From Varroa destructor (lineage: Eukaryota > Arthropoda > Arachnida > Mesostigmata > Varroidae), in contig NW_019211457.1 in assembly GCF_002443255.2 (NCBI RefSeq), forward strand, positions 23,131,709-23,195,708: DNA of 64,000 nucleotides. Reading direction: 5' to 3'. This document shows, piece by piece, positions 1 through 12,573 of this stretch; position 1 is the stretch's first letter; each line of letters starts with the position of its first letter. The notes below the pieces were generated by a model. That model saw only the letters and a list, made by a program, of their open reading frames with translations. It searched no databases and was not told the origin of the DNA. The translations under genes were made by a program, and so were the position numbers.

Positions 1-478
1 GCCTTCTAAAGAAACCGCCTTTAAACAATCTATTTTACCGTTAAGCTTAGTCATGAGGAGGTTTTCCTCATAAAATTCTTCTTTATTTCTCAAAAAAAAA
101 AGGTTCTTGTAAATATTTGTCGTCGTTTAAATTCATCCTTCATCATGTTACGCGCACCTAAAGCCTCTACAATGGGTGTAAAAATCGAGAAATATTGTAT
201 TTATGCAGCCGCCTAAATAGGTGTTACTTGGAGAACTGATGTACGTCGTCCCGTACGCCTGTATCGTGAGACGACATCTATCGGTTTAGCTGAATATTGG
301 TCAGTAAGTTGCAAATTAATAGTACTTCGAGTTACATAACATTGGGCCCGAATCCGGCCTGTCCTAAGAATTTCTGAATAAATTACTGTATAATATTAGC
401 CATTGGAAAAAAATAGCAATTTACAACATTATTTTCAGGGAAAGGTAAAAACGAAGTTAATCGACTTGATTTTCCTAC

Positions 479-780
479 CTGCTATAGTAGCAATTGTAAG
501 CCTGTTTTGCCTTAGGAACTTCTGGCACTTCGTGGATGCTTTTCCGTCTGGAGACGGTGCCTCCAGCATTCCTGCATCTGGCGAACTCCGGCCATCGAGG
601 TCGAGCTCTGGGCTCTTCACTGTCCTTACAGCAGGCATCACGCTAGGAAGGTCGTTTTCGCCGAAAGGATTGCTTACGGCAGCCAGATGTGAATCAGTCG
701 GTGGAACGACGGGATGCGCTCTTGGCGAATGCGGTGAAGCGGGCCGACAACCTTCACAGTTTAACTCGGTTTCCCCAGTG
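479..780 (-). CDS. Candidate internal exon, disordered Pro/Ser-rich protein
   Basis: A 302-nt minus-strand segment is GC-rich compared with its AT-rich flanks and open in one frame for 100 codons. It ends in a strong donor (GCAG then GTAGG) and begins after a CAG acceptor of moderate quality (phase 2 in, phase 1 out). The peptide is hydrophilic and Pro/Ser/Asp-rich, and includes SNPFGENDLPSV and KSPELDLDGRSSPDAG, so it resembles a disordered linker; NPF could bind EH domains. No family is recognised. The antisense plus frame is also open (403-789), but its composition looks like a shadow. Exons on the same strand at 3.2-5.9 kb may belong to the same gene, but I could not link the phases. Confidence 0.4.
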
Positions 781-988
781 CTGCGGTAATATCCACCGCG
801 CATCGACTGGAATTTAACAAACAGGGTCCCGTAAATTTACTAAGCGAACGTATTTATGTAGAGCCATTGAGTATAGAGTCAGAAAGAAGACAAAGCGGAT
901 TAAAATCGCTGAATTGCAGTAACGTCATCATAATGTAGAATCTTTGTTTATTTCACTGATTTCACACTCATTTATCTAAGCCAATATT

Positions 989-1006
989 ATATATATATAT
1001 ATATAT
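989..1006. repeat. (AT)n microsatellite
   Basis: A short pure AT dinucleotide run, one of several in the window. Confidence 0.8.
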
Positions 1007-2113
1007 TGAAGCGCCGAATCAGCCCGTTCACTTGTCTCGTTATCATACCTAGACAACCGAACTTAGAGCAAAAAACAATAATGAAATTTAGAGCTAAAAG
1101 TAAGAACTTGGAAAATGTACCAAAACACATGTTACTGGATAGTGTATAAGCTCTATAGGATCGGCTTTATTCTACCGATAGAATATATTAGCGTTGTGTA
1201 AGGGCTTCCAGGTGTATGGGCACTTTACCTAAAACATACGTTATTGTCAGGAGGTCTAACTTAAACGGGCTAAATAAATGAGGCAATTTTGAACTTCACA
1301 GGCAAACTTAACAATTCATTCAATCGTTATTGTTTCAATTACGCGTTCTAATGGTACACAGCAAATAATGCAGCACGCGTGCCTCGGCCATATACAACTA
1401 GGTAATGGTTTTTCGTGATTGGTTTACATGTTCGGGAGGTGAATTTAAGTAGTTTAATAGCTTAAGTAGGTAACAATGTTTTATGCGAAAACCAAGAAGT
1501 GCCATTATTTTCAACATACATCTGACTATTGCATGTGTCGAGTCTGCGCTACAAAGTTAAAAGTCTTTATAGCTACAGTAAGGGGTTTTGGGGGCTGTTT
1601 GCAGCGTACATCTATTTGTTGGTTATATATAAAGAAGAACATTTTAAAAAAGATAGTTTCACCGTGTCATATGTCGCTGTTGAATTATATTGCAAACTCA
1701 AACCCTTCTTTCAACAACTGCCATTAGCGGCTACTGCAAAAAATCTGCCATGGCAACAATGAACACAAACAACACCGGCGCACGCATTTGGTCTACGAGG
1801 CAAATTTCGGCAGTGAGATCTCGATAGTTTGCCTTCGGACACGCTTACGTGCGATATCACAACCAACCTGCAAATTCTACAAAATAGTGCAGATGAATGA
1901 ATCCGAATAGATAGGAGGACAGCAAAAAGGCCGAGGCGGGACTGACTGGTGGATTCGTTTCGGTCCTCGCAGACGGCGAAGCCACCATTGATATGACGTG
2001 CCCGTATTGCATCGGTACGTAAAATATCACCCAGCTTTATCAGTGCAAACGTTGTTGTGTGCGTCGCACATGAATGAAAAATGTAAACGAGCTAAACACC
2101 TCTCTTTTTATAG

Positions 2114-2254
2114 CTTGTGCACATTTCGGCACATTATCGAGATTTAGGTTCTCCAACGTTAATGGAACTGCGGGAGCATGATCGATTCAAGTTGCCAGTA
2201 TCTTCGTTTACTCTTTTCGAAACCGTCCCATGTCTGGGATGCATAAAAGTATAG
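2114..2254 (+). CDS. Candidate terminal exon, unknown protein
   Basis: A strong acceptor (CTCTCTTTTTATAG) is followed by 46 open codons and a TAG. The peptide begins LVHISAHYRDLGSP and ends ETVPCLGCIKV. An alternative phase would join the GC-rich open frame ending in a GTACGT donor at about 2017 (peptide TIDMTCPYCI) across a 96-nt intron. The minus strand of 1.85-2.02 kb is also open, so strand and frame are uncertain. No family is recognised. Confidence 0.25.
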   Translation, partial: LVHISAHYRDLGSPTLMELREHDRFKLPVSSFTLFETVPCLGCIKV

Positions 2255-3206
2255 CCATAAGACAACTCATTCAAACCGGTACTTCAGTCCGTTCGGTGCT
2301 TCATAGTGGACACACTTCGAAGGGTGTCCAATAAAAGTAGAACACCGACGTTTCTTAGGGAACCCCGTTCTTGCTCTATTGAGGGAACAGATCTCCATTG
2401 TATTTAATTAGTATTCAAATATTTTATTTCATCAGTAAGCGGAAAAAAGTGAATAAATACATTGATTTACATGCATTTTCGGGATAACAGTTCTCGCTGT
2501 TGAATAATTTCCAAACAGAAAACCTTCGTAGAGCCGTAATACAATGACTGGCGACTGTCTTTTTAGGCTTCTCCGAATAATCGTTAACTTATGAACTTGG
2601 ATCTTAAAATCGAACCGCAGCCTGTCAAAACATCGGTCATAACATTTACGGCACCTCCATCAATGCCGAGTTGATGATTTTTGGCGGTAATTTTTTTTTT
2701 TTGTTAGAGTACATTGTGTTATGTACGAAACTAGCTACGGTTGTGCCGAAAGCATTGTGTGCTCTTTGAGCGTGCGGAAAAGCAACTAAGGGCTATTTCA
2801 GTGATTAAAAAAGGATGGGAACAAAAAGCAAGAGGTGTCTCTAAGAGTTGCAACGCATCGCGTGTTTACTAAACTGACCGGATATTCCTATTGATAAACG
2901 TTACACCTAGTCTATTTTGGAGCGTGAGATAAAGTTAAACGTTTCAACACGTTACGAAATCAGAAAAATCAATTCATCACAGTACCAAAAGGCAGGTTTG
3001 TCTCTCGCTACAAAGCCAAGGAATGATGGTTTGGGTTAAAACAAGCAATTAACAGAATCGTTTACCGTGCAGTTCGGCCAGCCTTCAGTCGGCATTCATT
3101 TGTCGAGGCTCGCATATTGTTCGAAGTAATATGAATAGTATGTCTGTATGCAGGGATCGGCTACATAAAAATATTAGACATCCATTTCAGGGTGTACTAA
3201 TCGTAC

Positions 3207-3532
3207 CGTGAACGTAAAAGTGGGAAATAACACGTCGTGCATTTTCTCCGGCATCAAAAAGCGAGCTGATTTTTTCTTTGTCCACTCTTGGTTTTGATTG
3301 TTTCGCAGCCTCCATCTCTGAGGTTTCCCCGGGCACCAGCGCCGAGAAAGATGTGAAATATGCGCGCTCGGCCTTGTAAGCACGACCTTCATCTGTGTCC
3401 CTACGACTGACTTGGTCATCTTCTCTCCCTTCTTACATTAGAATGCTTCTTATCCAGGCCTTTTCCTTGCTTCTCACTTGTACTAGTTGTTTAGCATAGA
3501 TCAACAAATGTAAATTCTTTCTAAGCTCTTCA
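3207..3532 (-). CDS. Coding-like frame interrupted by one TAA, unknown protein
   Basis: One minus-strand frame runs for about 108 codons with a single stop, TAA at 3433-3435. Before the stop it reads like a helical protein (EELRKNLHLLIYAKQLVQVRS). After the stop it continues in the same frame with a soluble peptide (DDQVSRRDTDEGRAYKAERA, later KEKISSLFDAGENARRVIS) and ends at a GTACGA donor at 3206. Donor-like sites also occur just before the stop (GTGAGA near 3478, GTAAGA near 3435), so the stop may lie in unspliced or alternatively spliced sequence. The other possibilities are a decayed exon or readthrough. No family is recognised. It lies on the strand of the 4.4 and 5.8 kb exons. Confidence 0.35.
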
Positions 3533-4378
3533 CTTCATTCGGAGGTTACGCTACAAGCAGTTTTATAGCATTTATAGTGAAGTTCTAACGCAGAATAGTG
3601 ATACCGTGAAAGCTTGAAAGATAGTGAAGTACTATCACGAAATATTTTTATTAAATTGACCTCCCTTGACGTCTACAGGTGGCATCTGCAGCACCGATTT
3701 GCTTAATTTCGTATCGATCATTCGGTAGATGTCTAGTTAATTATCAGCTTAATGAAAACACAACTCTCTTCTAAGTAGATATATTCAGAAACACACTTTG
3801 TATTACAAGTAGGTTTACTCCAAAGCTAAACCTCCCAAGTATTAGCCTAAGCCATTAAAGACAGTCTTGAAAACTTAAAATTTCAAAACTATTTTTTTTT
3901 TTTATTGCTATTCAGTTCTACTGCTAAACCAGTTGCAATGCAGATGTACAATGATCTTGGCAACTTTCATAGGGTTTTATAGAAACTCATGTATATTACT
4001 GTTACGGCCTAGTGATGAATAAAATTCGATTGACATTGAACCGCAGGCCGTTGACTTGCGTGTGGTTAGAAGAAAAACCCCTGTTCAAGTCTGACAGACG
4101 AAGCTCTATTTGTACGAACCGTTGACTCGGCATCAACTCGGAAAGCTCGCGGTCGAATCTTCAAAGTTTCGTTATTCGAGCACCCCGTGCTTCTAGAAAT
4201 TTCAAGGACGCGATTGTCGGGTTCGATTTGTCACAGCAATCGGTCCCTTATGACAGGCAGTGAACGGGTTTTTACCATTATACGTACATCGAACTAGAGC
4301 CAAGGTGGACATTTCAGTTAATCAGGTAATCCTCAAGGCGTTTGTAACTGTCAAAACATTATTCGAAGTTGGCCTTAC

Positions 4379-4445
4379 CATAAACACAGAATCTCTCCGA
4401 AAAACTACTATGAAATAAGTCCAATCAGTCAATATAGCCTCAGTC
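4379..4445 (-). CDS. Candidate internal exon, membrane-like segment
   Basis: A 67-nt minus-strand exon is bounded by an excellent acceptor (TTCTATTTTTTTTACAG) and a strong donor (ATG then GTAAGG). It is open in the phase-2-in, phase-0-out frame and encodes TEAILTDWTYFIVVFRRDSV plus two residues, an aromatic and hydrophobic stretch. The exon at 5798-5907 ends in phase 2 and joins it in frame, giving NVT-W-TEA at the junction. No family is assigned. Confidence 0.4.
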
Positions 4446-4583
4446 CTGTAAAAAAAATAGAAGCTCATTGCCAAAACACTAACAATGTTGTGAGCTTTTA
4501 GCGTCAAAAATATTGTAGACGCGCACGAACCAAAAATTAGCTCTGTTATCGACGAAAAACAACAATAGCAACAATATAGCAAT

Positions 4584-4606
4584 ACATACACACACACACA
4601 CACACA
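4584..4606. repeat. (CA)n microsatellite
   Basis: An uninterrupted CA dinucleotide array running into ATATAT. Confidence 0.85.
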
Positions 4607-5797
4607 TATATGAAGTTATGTCTAGCTTATTTCATTAATAATAATAACAGTAATAGGAAGGATTTGCAATGCATCTTAATTGTTAAAGGGAAATGCCCTG
4701 AGCTTTGGCTGAACGAACGCTGTCAGGCAAAACCTCTTCAAAATTGTCTACGTTACGCTTTTGGCATTGTCGCTTTTTCATTACGTGTCGCCCTACACAA
4801 ATGCACATTGATCGATCGTGGACCGATTAGACACATCGGAAATGAAGCTATACATCGTTTTCGTGCGTTCTATGTGTATATCTAGTTAATCTAGAATATT
4901 CGCATAGGTATCATTGGCAATGAAGCTCTGGATAAATCCAGTTTCCTATTTTGTCAGCAGAGGAGAAAACTACGTCTTGTTTAATTTGGATCCCACGAAG
5001 GGGACAACATTCTGCGTACCGCTACTTCTAAAAGGCACTATTGATCTTACTGCACGCCAAGCTATCAAAGCTAGAAGATTGAATCTCGCAATGGAGGGCT
5101 AGTTTCGGCATGATAGGTTGTTTTATCTTCGCATCGCAGTTGATATTGCCCGTTGCACGAGAGCGCGCTCCGCTAAGAATATCTGATGAATGTAACGAAC
5201 GGATAATACGGGAAAAAAAAAACAACTAATATCGAGCCATCGAGTGATCGAGAATTAGATGTCGAAACATTTGATTAAGGTCTGTTCGGACAATGTTTCG
5301 AATCACCGCTAATTGTCCGTAAATGGTTTGTAGGCTGTTTTCTGTCAATTATAAGCTAGGACAAACTGGAGACTGAGAGCTGATCTCTCTATTTGGTGGG
5401 CGTTTTGATTTAAACAGAAAGCAGTACGGTGCTGCAGAACAGTTATGGCATGATACATTTGAGTGAAGCTTAAACTGACTGCAAAGGTCGTTCAAGTGCG
5501 ATAGATTGTACAAAAGGAGCAAAAATCTCTAGGGAGCTAACAAAAATGTCTCTCTATGTCTATATGAGACATGTATATGTATTTTATGCGAGAATCAGGC
5601 TCCTCGAAGTCCACGTGCTCGGCTTCGTGGTGACACTGGGTACTTGTTTTGAAAGGAACGGTCCTATTACATATCTCAATACTTTTCTATATTAATTAGA
5701 GAACCTGATTACAAAAGAGTCACCGATGGCTCAGTAACCAATGAATATTGGCTTTCAATGTGCGGTTCATTTGATTGGGTCAAGAAGAGCAACTCAC

Positions 5798-5907
5798 CAT
5801 GTGACGTTAAACATTGCAATATTACTATCCATAAGTAGAAGACACTCGAAAGTACAGTTAATTATTACGATCCATTCGACCAAGCAACCACAGAATATAC
5901 TTTTTGG
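5798..5907 (-). CDS. Candidate exon, Cys-rich hydrophobic protein
   Basis: A 110-nt minus-strand segment has a strong donor (ATG then GTGAGTTG) and a moderate acceptor (ACTTTCAGTTAG). It is open from phase 0 to phase 2. The peptide begins PKSIFCGCLVEWIVIINC and ends SNIAMFNVT, so it is hydrophobic with several cysteines, compatible with a membrane or secreted protein. It joins in frame to the exon at 4379-4445 across a 1.35-kb intron. I do not recognise the family. Confidence 0.3.
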
Positions 5908-6712
5908 CTAACTGAAAGTTTCAATCGTTCTCCACGTACTACACACACCTTAATCGAAAAACACACACCTATAACAAAGTTCTTGTAGGCAAAATTCAGG
6001 TCAAGACCGTCGCGACATTTATTGTTGGCAACAGCAATGTATTATCTAGAAAGTTATCAACCATTTATATAAGAACACAAACTGCGGTTCGTATCTGACT
6101 AACATACATTTCAAAGCTGATAGTTTCTTTTTTAAGCAAGTTCCGCCAAATCTATGATTGGCGTTTGAGTGCGTACAGGCACCCAATTATCAAAACGCTT
6201 TACAAACTTTATCTCACTCCGAAAATTTCTATTGCACAAGAACACGTTTGTACACAAAGCTCCCGCCCTGAGACAACGAATGTGAGCTGCGTACGGGCGC
6301 GATCTACCAGTCTGACGTTACCTACACGCTGAGAAAATTGTGCCTGCACAAAGTATCTGTGGTGATACGAAGTAAATCGTTTCTCATAAGCCAAAACAGT
6401 TTGGCGGTGCGTGCGCGTTTGTCTTCATAGTAACTTCACCGACAACTTAAGTCGTTCAGCTCAACCCGCTCTCGACAGCTCCGCCTGCTACTGCCAATAA
6501 TAACACTGAGCAGCGCCAAGAGACAGGAGAACGGAGAACGGGCTTAAGACCTGGTCTCAAAAGGAGTCAGGCATCGTTGTCGTCGTTACTAATACTTGCC
6601 CTCCTTGCTGAACTCGTTGTGGCACAATTAGTATGATAGCGTCTGTTTTCCCAGATTAACTTCTGAGCTAAATGACAACTGACCTCTGACTTGCTTCTCG
6701 TCTACTCCTTAG
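5908..6712. other. Gene-less stretch
   Basis: AT-rich up to about 6.4 kb, then rising in GC toward the open frame at 6713. Apart from the higher GC, I see no supported gene or regulatory element. Confidence 0.3.
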
Positions 6713-7026
6713 ATTTCATATATGTATTCTATATTCCGCTCGGTCACCAGCCTTCAGGGTCCCTCGATACTACTGATAACGACTATAGCAGCGGCGCTGG
6801 CAGTAACGGAGCCAGTGTGGCTTGTGGCGAGTAACAGCGGCGGCAGTATTCGCCGACGCGCGAGGTGGGTGAGGGAACGACTGAGCCGACAATCTACTAC
6901 TTTAGCGGTCTGTCTCTGCTAGCGGCGCCAGTGGCCGCCGTTGTGGCCGAAGACATCGCTAATGGACGAGCAGCTAAGCCAACGATGGCCAGAAACGGTC
7001 GGTCCATCGTAAATTCACAGCAGGAG
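6713..7026 (+). CDS. GC-rich coding-like frame with one in-frame TAA
   Basis: After a CTACTCCTTAG acceptor, one plus frame stays open for 104 codons except for TAA at 6832-6834, and it ends at a strong donor (CAGGAG then GTGAGA). The first part reads SLDTTDNDYSSGAGSNGASV and the part after the stop includes SPTREVGEGTTEPT and NGRSIVNSQQE. Composition and GC content are exon-like against a GC-poor background. The stop argues for decay, readthrough, a sequence error, or two separate exons; a second acceptor (TGTCTCTGCTAG) lies near 6920. No family is recognised. Confidence 0.3.
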
Positions 7027-7099
7027 GTGAGAGGGAAACTGGACATGGCTGGGCCGTAGAACAGATATTGATGTAAGCATGTGCTCCTCAATAGGTTGG

Positions 7100-8990
7100 T
7101 CGTCAGATCGGTGACACTCTCGTTGTCATGCATCGATCCTGAAGTTAAAGCGGTTACCACCTACGTCTCGACTTTTGCTGGGTAAGGCGCATATCTAGCT
7201 GCGGTCACTAAGAGGCAGGTCTCCCAACACAGATAGCGCTCGCTTGCATGCTCTGCTAAAATCGAGTTTTCGATTTCAAGCTCAGAAGGATACGACACAG
7301 ACGAGCGTGAAACCGCTGAACAAGCTTACCCGTTGAAGTGGAATTGCTAGCCGATCGAATGGACATATTGTGCCCTGGGAGCGGGTAGGGGCGTGTGCGC
7401 GAATCGAACATGCAGGCGACATCTGGGGCTCTAACGTGATATGTCAAAAATGGCAGCTTGAGTCGTCATACACGTGATTAAGTGGCTGGCACCTGACTGA
7501 TGTTCGAGTTCCGTGTGGCAATAAGTCGAATGCACTCGATGTGCGCCATTGTCACTGATTGTAATGAGAAACTTTCCGAGTCCTTGGATCTGTATTATTT
7601 ACGAGCGCCAGCTCGAAGCTAGCACAAGGGATTTCGATTTTTCAAAGGGAGCTCCGAATGCGATTACTGCGCAGACCTCGATACAGACATGTAAATATCA
7701 ATCGATCACAAGAGTCGGCCTTTAGGGCATGTCTGAGGCTGCACAAAATATACTAGGACACATGCGTATACTTGTTCGAGGCTGTTCAGTTTGATATCTA
7801 ATTCAATAGTTAGACTGTTGAGGTTGACGCAATGATTAAAGACAGGGGCATAGTCTACTCATAAATCGCGTAGCGGTTTCATCTATATCTCAAACGAGCG
7901 CTCTTCGACGAAACGAGCCTTCCTTCATCCATAGCGCGATCGTTTTGAGAGCTATGAAAGTATTTAGTCATTGCCTCCTTTCAGCTGACAAGATCAAATT
8001 GTAGGGTGTTGAAAACGTTCACAGATATTTCATCCTACAAATTTCAACTATAGCGACTGTAAGGTCCCGAACCGGCTCTGCTCGGGGGTCAAAGGACAAA
8101 GACAGCATCATATTGATCTAATAAGCGCAGTGCTTTGCGCTGAAGATCTTCTTTGTCTTCGTTTAGATTGCCTAATTTTAGTACGACGTGGACACTGCCT
8201 GGCTAAGGCAAGCTTTTGATTGCGATAACTGGCAGTCACTTCCAGAACTATCTCGTCTGTTGAATAGGATGAGTAGGGAAACGAGGTTTGACGCTGTGTA
8301 AATTTTTGTTCTCTTTTTTGTGAAAAAAACAATAGGTCATTTGAATAATAGTTCATCGTAACCGTGGCTTAAACGTGGTAAAAAGGCTTACTGCCGTAGA
8401 TTGTCTGCTTTGACGTATCATGCATAACCGAAACGCCAGCCGCCTACCCTTCGCTACCATTGCGAACGCATGCGTTTATTAGAAGTTTACAAGCGACAAA
8501 ACATAGTATTTTGTTGTGAAACATTTATCGTACTTTTTATTATTTAGAAAAACTGAAAATCAGCCAGGGCTTTTCTGCCGACATTACTCATAGCTTAATA
8601 TGGGGAAAGTTTAAAAAGACGATCGTCTAGTAAGGTTCGAACCGGATTTTTTCCTGTCTCTGATGGTTCGCCGATCAACGATCGTCATAGATTAACTACC
8701 GACCGATATTACAGGTACAACTCAGTCACTCAAGCTATTAATGCTTTATAGTGAAGTCTTAACGTTGTCATAAACGAAAGGGATGTTAAGATGTCTACAG
8801 AAAGATAGTGGCTTTCCTATAGGCATCTTATCGTTGATTTCAATACCGATGGGATTATTACGAAATGAGTACCTCTATAAGACGCTTCGACGAAGTCGCA
8901 CTTAAATACGTAGCTAGTTATTTTTTTTGTCTCGTAATTTTCCACGCGCACAAATTGACGGGAAAGTTTACACACGAACAGCTGGCCGTC
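7100..8990. other. Intergenic or intronic stretch
   Basis: No convincing gene. GC stays moderate to about 7.5 kb and then falls. A palindromic GGTTCGAACC motif at about 8633 has no tRNA fold around it. A minus-strand ATG frame of about 21 codons ends in a GTAAGC donor near 8390, too weak to call. Confidence 0.3.
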
Positions 8991-9009
8991 CGGCGCCCGC
9001 ATGACTTAC

Positions 9010-9042
9010 TTTGACGAAGGGCTAGCATCGCGAAGAGGGCTT
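9010..9042 (-). CDS. Candidate 33-nt microexon
   Basis: The acceptor (TTGTGTTCTTCAG) and a near-consensus donor (CAAA then GTAAGTCATG) enclose 33 nt on the minus strand, open from phase 2 to phase 2 and encoding SPLRDASPSS. The splice sites are better than the coding evidence. No partner exon was joined with confidence. Confidence 0.25.
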
Positions 9043-9699
9043 CTGAAGAACACAATCGATTTCTGTAAATTGCATTGTGTACTATAATATGCCGAGCTCA
9101 CCGTTAACTGTTCAACGTTAGCTAAATTCAGGAAGCAACTGAAACCCCTCGAGCCTTGAGGTTTAGCCGAAGTGCTAGACCAATGTGCATATAAAAAGTA
9201 GTTTTTATATACTTGTTTTCTAAAAGTGGCCCTGGCGTCGTGAGCTGTGTTTCGGTCGTAGGGCAATGGACAGACCTTGATTATTTATGCAGTAGGCGCG
9301 ACAAAATAAACGGACAGATAGACGAACATCGCACATATATCTAATTGCTATAGATGGTTTCCAAGTTCAAACGAATCGTGCGCAGGCATGTATGCAGGAC
9401 CAGTTTTGTATTTATCGAAAAATGTCGTTCAACGCGCCGTGATAGGAGTCAGCGTAGTCAGTCAAAGTAGAAAAAAAAAAAGTTTTCGCATAGTCATGAT
9501 CGGTTCAAAACAAATTGTTATTGGCGTGCATTGCTGTCGAGATTTACCCTTGGATTACTATCACATTCATTGTAAATCAATGGTAATAATAAGAGCATTA
9601 GGTACGCATCGCTGGTCACGGCTGATATCACTGTTATAATTATTATGAATATATCTAATTATATAATAACCAGCAGTCGAGGCACAGTTAGCTTTTTAC

Positions 9700-9703
<4 letters not shown>

Positions 9704-9730
<27 letters not shown>
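9704..9730. repeat. (AT)n microsatellite
   Basis: A pure AT dinucleotide run of about 27 nt. Confidence 0.85.
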
Positions 9731-9736
<6 letters not shown>

Positions 9737-10837
9737 TTGGCAATCAATTTGTATTACTCGATGTGTATGTGGCAAATATCCATCGCACGCATCGTATTAA
9801 ATCTGGTTATATGGTGCCATCCTTCAAGCCGCACGTACTTCATACCAATGTAAGTACCACATATGTATGCATGTACTATATGTATAATCGATATAGATAT
9901 GAACGCTAGTGATAAGGATGACATTTTGATTTGAACGTCGTCGCGAAGGTGTACAACAAGGCCTGCCTTCGTACGATGCTTGCTAGGTAAATGTGTACCT
10001 AGGCTATTAATGAAGGCTGTTATTAGTGTTCAATGAAGTTGTTGACTATGCCAGCGCTATTCGCAGACTTCGCTATCTTCACAGGGCGCACTCCGCGTAA
10101 CCTTACTGGCTCACATGTACTCATCTTTATCACTATTATCATACACTTTTGCCGGTAAATCACCTTGCCGCTCTGTTGGTACTCGCCTTTTCGACGCATT
10201 TAAATTGATGCCATGTATGCAGTTGTTTTCCTCCCGGCTTTTTTGTTGACTGGCAGACTTTTGCTAAACGGCAGATGATTACGTTCGCTTACTGCCGTCC
10301 TGGTCTGTAACATCGAGACTTAACGTTCATGGGTATAGGCGGCCATGGAGTGCCACAATCGCCATTGAGCTGCCGAGTCACGTATCGAATCGTTTGGCCG
10401 CCAGTTATTCTTTTCCGAATAAGGTAACGAGACAAAGAAAAGTTCGCTTTCTTTGATTGGCTTCGTTTACAGAAGAATCAACGACGAATGAAATAAAAAT
10501 CGCAGTTGCCCTCATGACGCGGTGGCCCTGATAGCAACATGCTGTGTCATGACATCCTCCTCGCCAGGCATTATTATGAGGCCCGTTACATAACCTACAA
10601 GGTCTTCCATTACCGCTACCAGCTACTGCAAAGCACAAAGTACTGAAGCTGTTCATCAGCCGTCTCACATATACCTTTCTACATACACTACCGTTCCAGG
10701 CTGGCCACGCAGATCGTTATCGATTGGATATCTACTTCTACGGATTTCACTACTGTGAGCAATGACGAACAGAATTTCGCTGAATGGCAGTGCCGTATAC
10801 ATATGTACGTATTACTTTACGGACAGCAACACTGATC

Positions 10838-10845
10838 TATAAAAG
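10838..10845 (+). promoter_or_regulatory. TATA box candidate
   Basis: TATAAAAG followed by GC-rich DNA, with a CACAGT initiator-like motif at about +40. A short open exon with a splice donor lies 90-190 nt downstream, which makes a real core promoter plausible. Confidence 0.4.
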
Positions 10846-10927
10846 GGTACGGGCGGGCGAGCCGACCGGAGTGAACACAGTAAAAACACAAAAAACGCCG
10901 TAAGACTGTCCGGCGATACAACAACAT

Positions 10928-11029
10928 ATGGCACAACAAAGTAAAAAATGGCTGCAGCTAGGGCGGGCGTGCTACTACTACAGCAGCAGCGACAGCAACA
11001 GTAACAAGAACAGGAACCAAATTTCCACC
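10928..11029 (+). CDS. Candidate first exon downstream of a TATA box
   Basis: An ATG 90 nt after TATAAAAG opens 34 codons ending at a good donor (CCACC then GTAAGAAA, phase 0). The peptide is polar and low-complexity, with YYY and SSSDSNSNKN. A CAGCAG/CAACAG repeat underlies it, so this may be 5' untranslated sequence; a second ATG in a better context opens only 18 codons. No downstream exon was joined. Confidence 0.2.
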
Positions 11030-11039
11030 GTAAGAAATG

Positions 11040-12570
11040 ATCCGATAATAGATAGTATGTAAGCCACTGGACAATATATTTATTGTAAAGTACATGGTGC
11101 TACGAAACAAATTATTGGCATTGATGCGCGATAAGTTAGTTCATCATGAACGAAAATAAGAGAGCTAGTTGCGAGTGACGTGCGCTCAATGGAACGCATA
11201 TAATCTCGAACTTCGAAAAACTTCTATGAGACACAGAGTGCAGGCACGATCTATTATTACAGAGGACAATTATTAACAATATTCCTGGATAATTGGCCAG
11301 AAACATCAGTCCTTCAGAGACTGTTCCCTATATGCTAGGTACCTTATTGAATGGAGAACGGGTTTGCCCAACGAACTTTTGTCTCATATCATAACTACAA
11401 AATTAAGAGCCATTGGAAATAAGAAAATCTTGTGCTTATATGCTCGATTGAAGTCATGCGTGCTTATCTACTCCACAATCAATCACACACAACCGTACAA
11501 GCAATTCAAGCTTAAACCCTTTCGTTCTTTCGCCTTTGTTGTAAGCTTATCTTCTAGGAGTATGTCTTCCCACAACATCAGAATCAGGCAACGTCTGCCT
11601 TGCTTGACTTGAATTACCTTGTCTCCCTCGCCGGTCGACTGAAGCCGCGTCCGCTCGTTCTTCTCACCTATGGGCATTTTCATTACCAGCGATGGACAAT
11701 ACAATGTATCCCACAGAGTAATAGAACACAGTATTACACAACGGAGTATACTCGTTCTGTCGATCTATGCCCCTCTTGTAATCACACATGAAATTTTTGA
11801 ACATTTATTTCGATCACACAACAATAACACGATAACGAAGAGTCCGTGCCATCATAAAATGGTCGTATGGCAGCCTAACTTATTCATGGGGCTTGTTAGC
11901 CCCTCGTTTGAATGTTGGCAACAGTCTCTGCACACCACAAAATACTCAAAGTCAAATTCTGGCATTAATCACTTCGTCAGCTACGTCTGCGTTGTCTTCA
12001 TCTGCAATAATTTCTTCAGAGGGTGTTACAGGGTCACTTGCCTACAATCCATAGAATCACGTACAAGGGCGTATCGATATCACAGATACTCGTGTTCTTA
12101 ATACCGTTATTCTTAAAGATACCAGTTCAGAGTTTAGCTCAGCTCGACTTAGTACACAGACGAGCACTCAAACGGGTTGTCATTCAGTCACGATCGTTAG
12201 TGTTTTTTGTTTTCGTCGCCTGGCCTCCGTGTGGTGACACGTTTTTACGTGCGAGCCACCTGCGATTTCGTACTAACGAAGCAGCAACTTTTTCGCCCAA
12301 TACCTAAGAGTTTGTCAACATGGAAAAAATAAAAACGAGGTGGATTGACAATGTCACACAGAGTTAATCAGGCCGGTTAGGTATGGTACAAGCATTATTG
12401 CGGACCTAAGTTAACATTGAAATTGATAGTTTAGACAAGACTCGAGTTTATTGGTCAAGGGTTGCTGTCAAATAGACCACTTAAGCACCGCTTCAATAAC
12501 GGTAACTTTTTTGCGCTGTTTCAACGAATCAGCAAGGATCCACAAAACATATACGATGGTTTTTAAATGT
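11040..12570. other. AT-rich stretch with overlapping short frames
   Basis: Plus frames at 11670-12101 and 12017-12307 are open but have no recognisable domains; the second follows a usable acceptor (TTTCTTCAG). I do not call either as a gene. Confidence 0.25.
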
Positions 12571-12573
12571 TGG

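Noticed and set aside
403..789. Plus-strand 128-codon frame over the first GC-rich block
   Set aside because: The minus frame over the same block has better protein composition and ends at a stronger donor; the plus frame looks like its antisense shadow.
8620..8660. GGTTCGAACC motif as a tRNA T-arm
   Set aside because: No acceptor stem, anticodon arm or A box at the right spacing on either strand.
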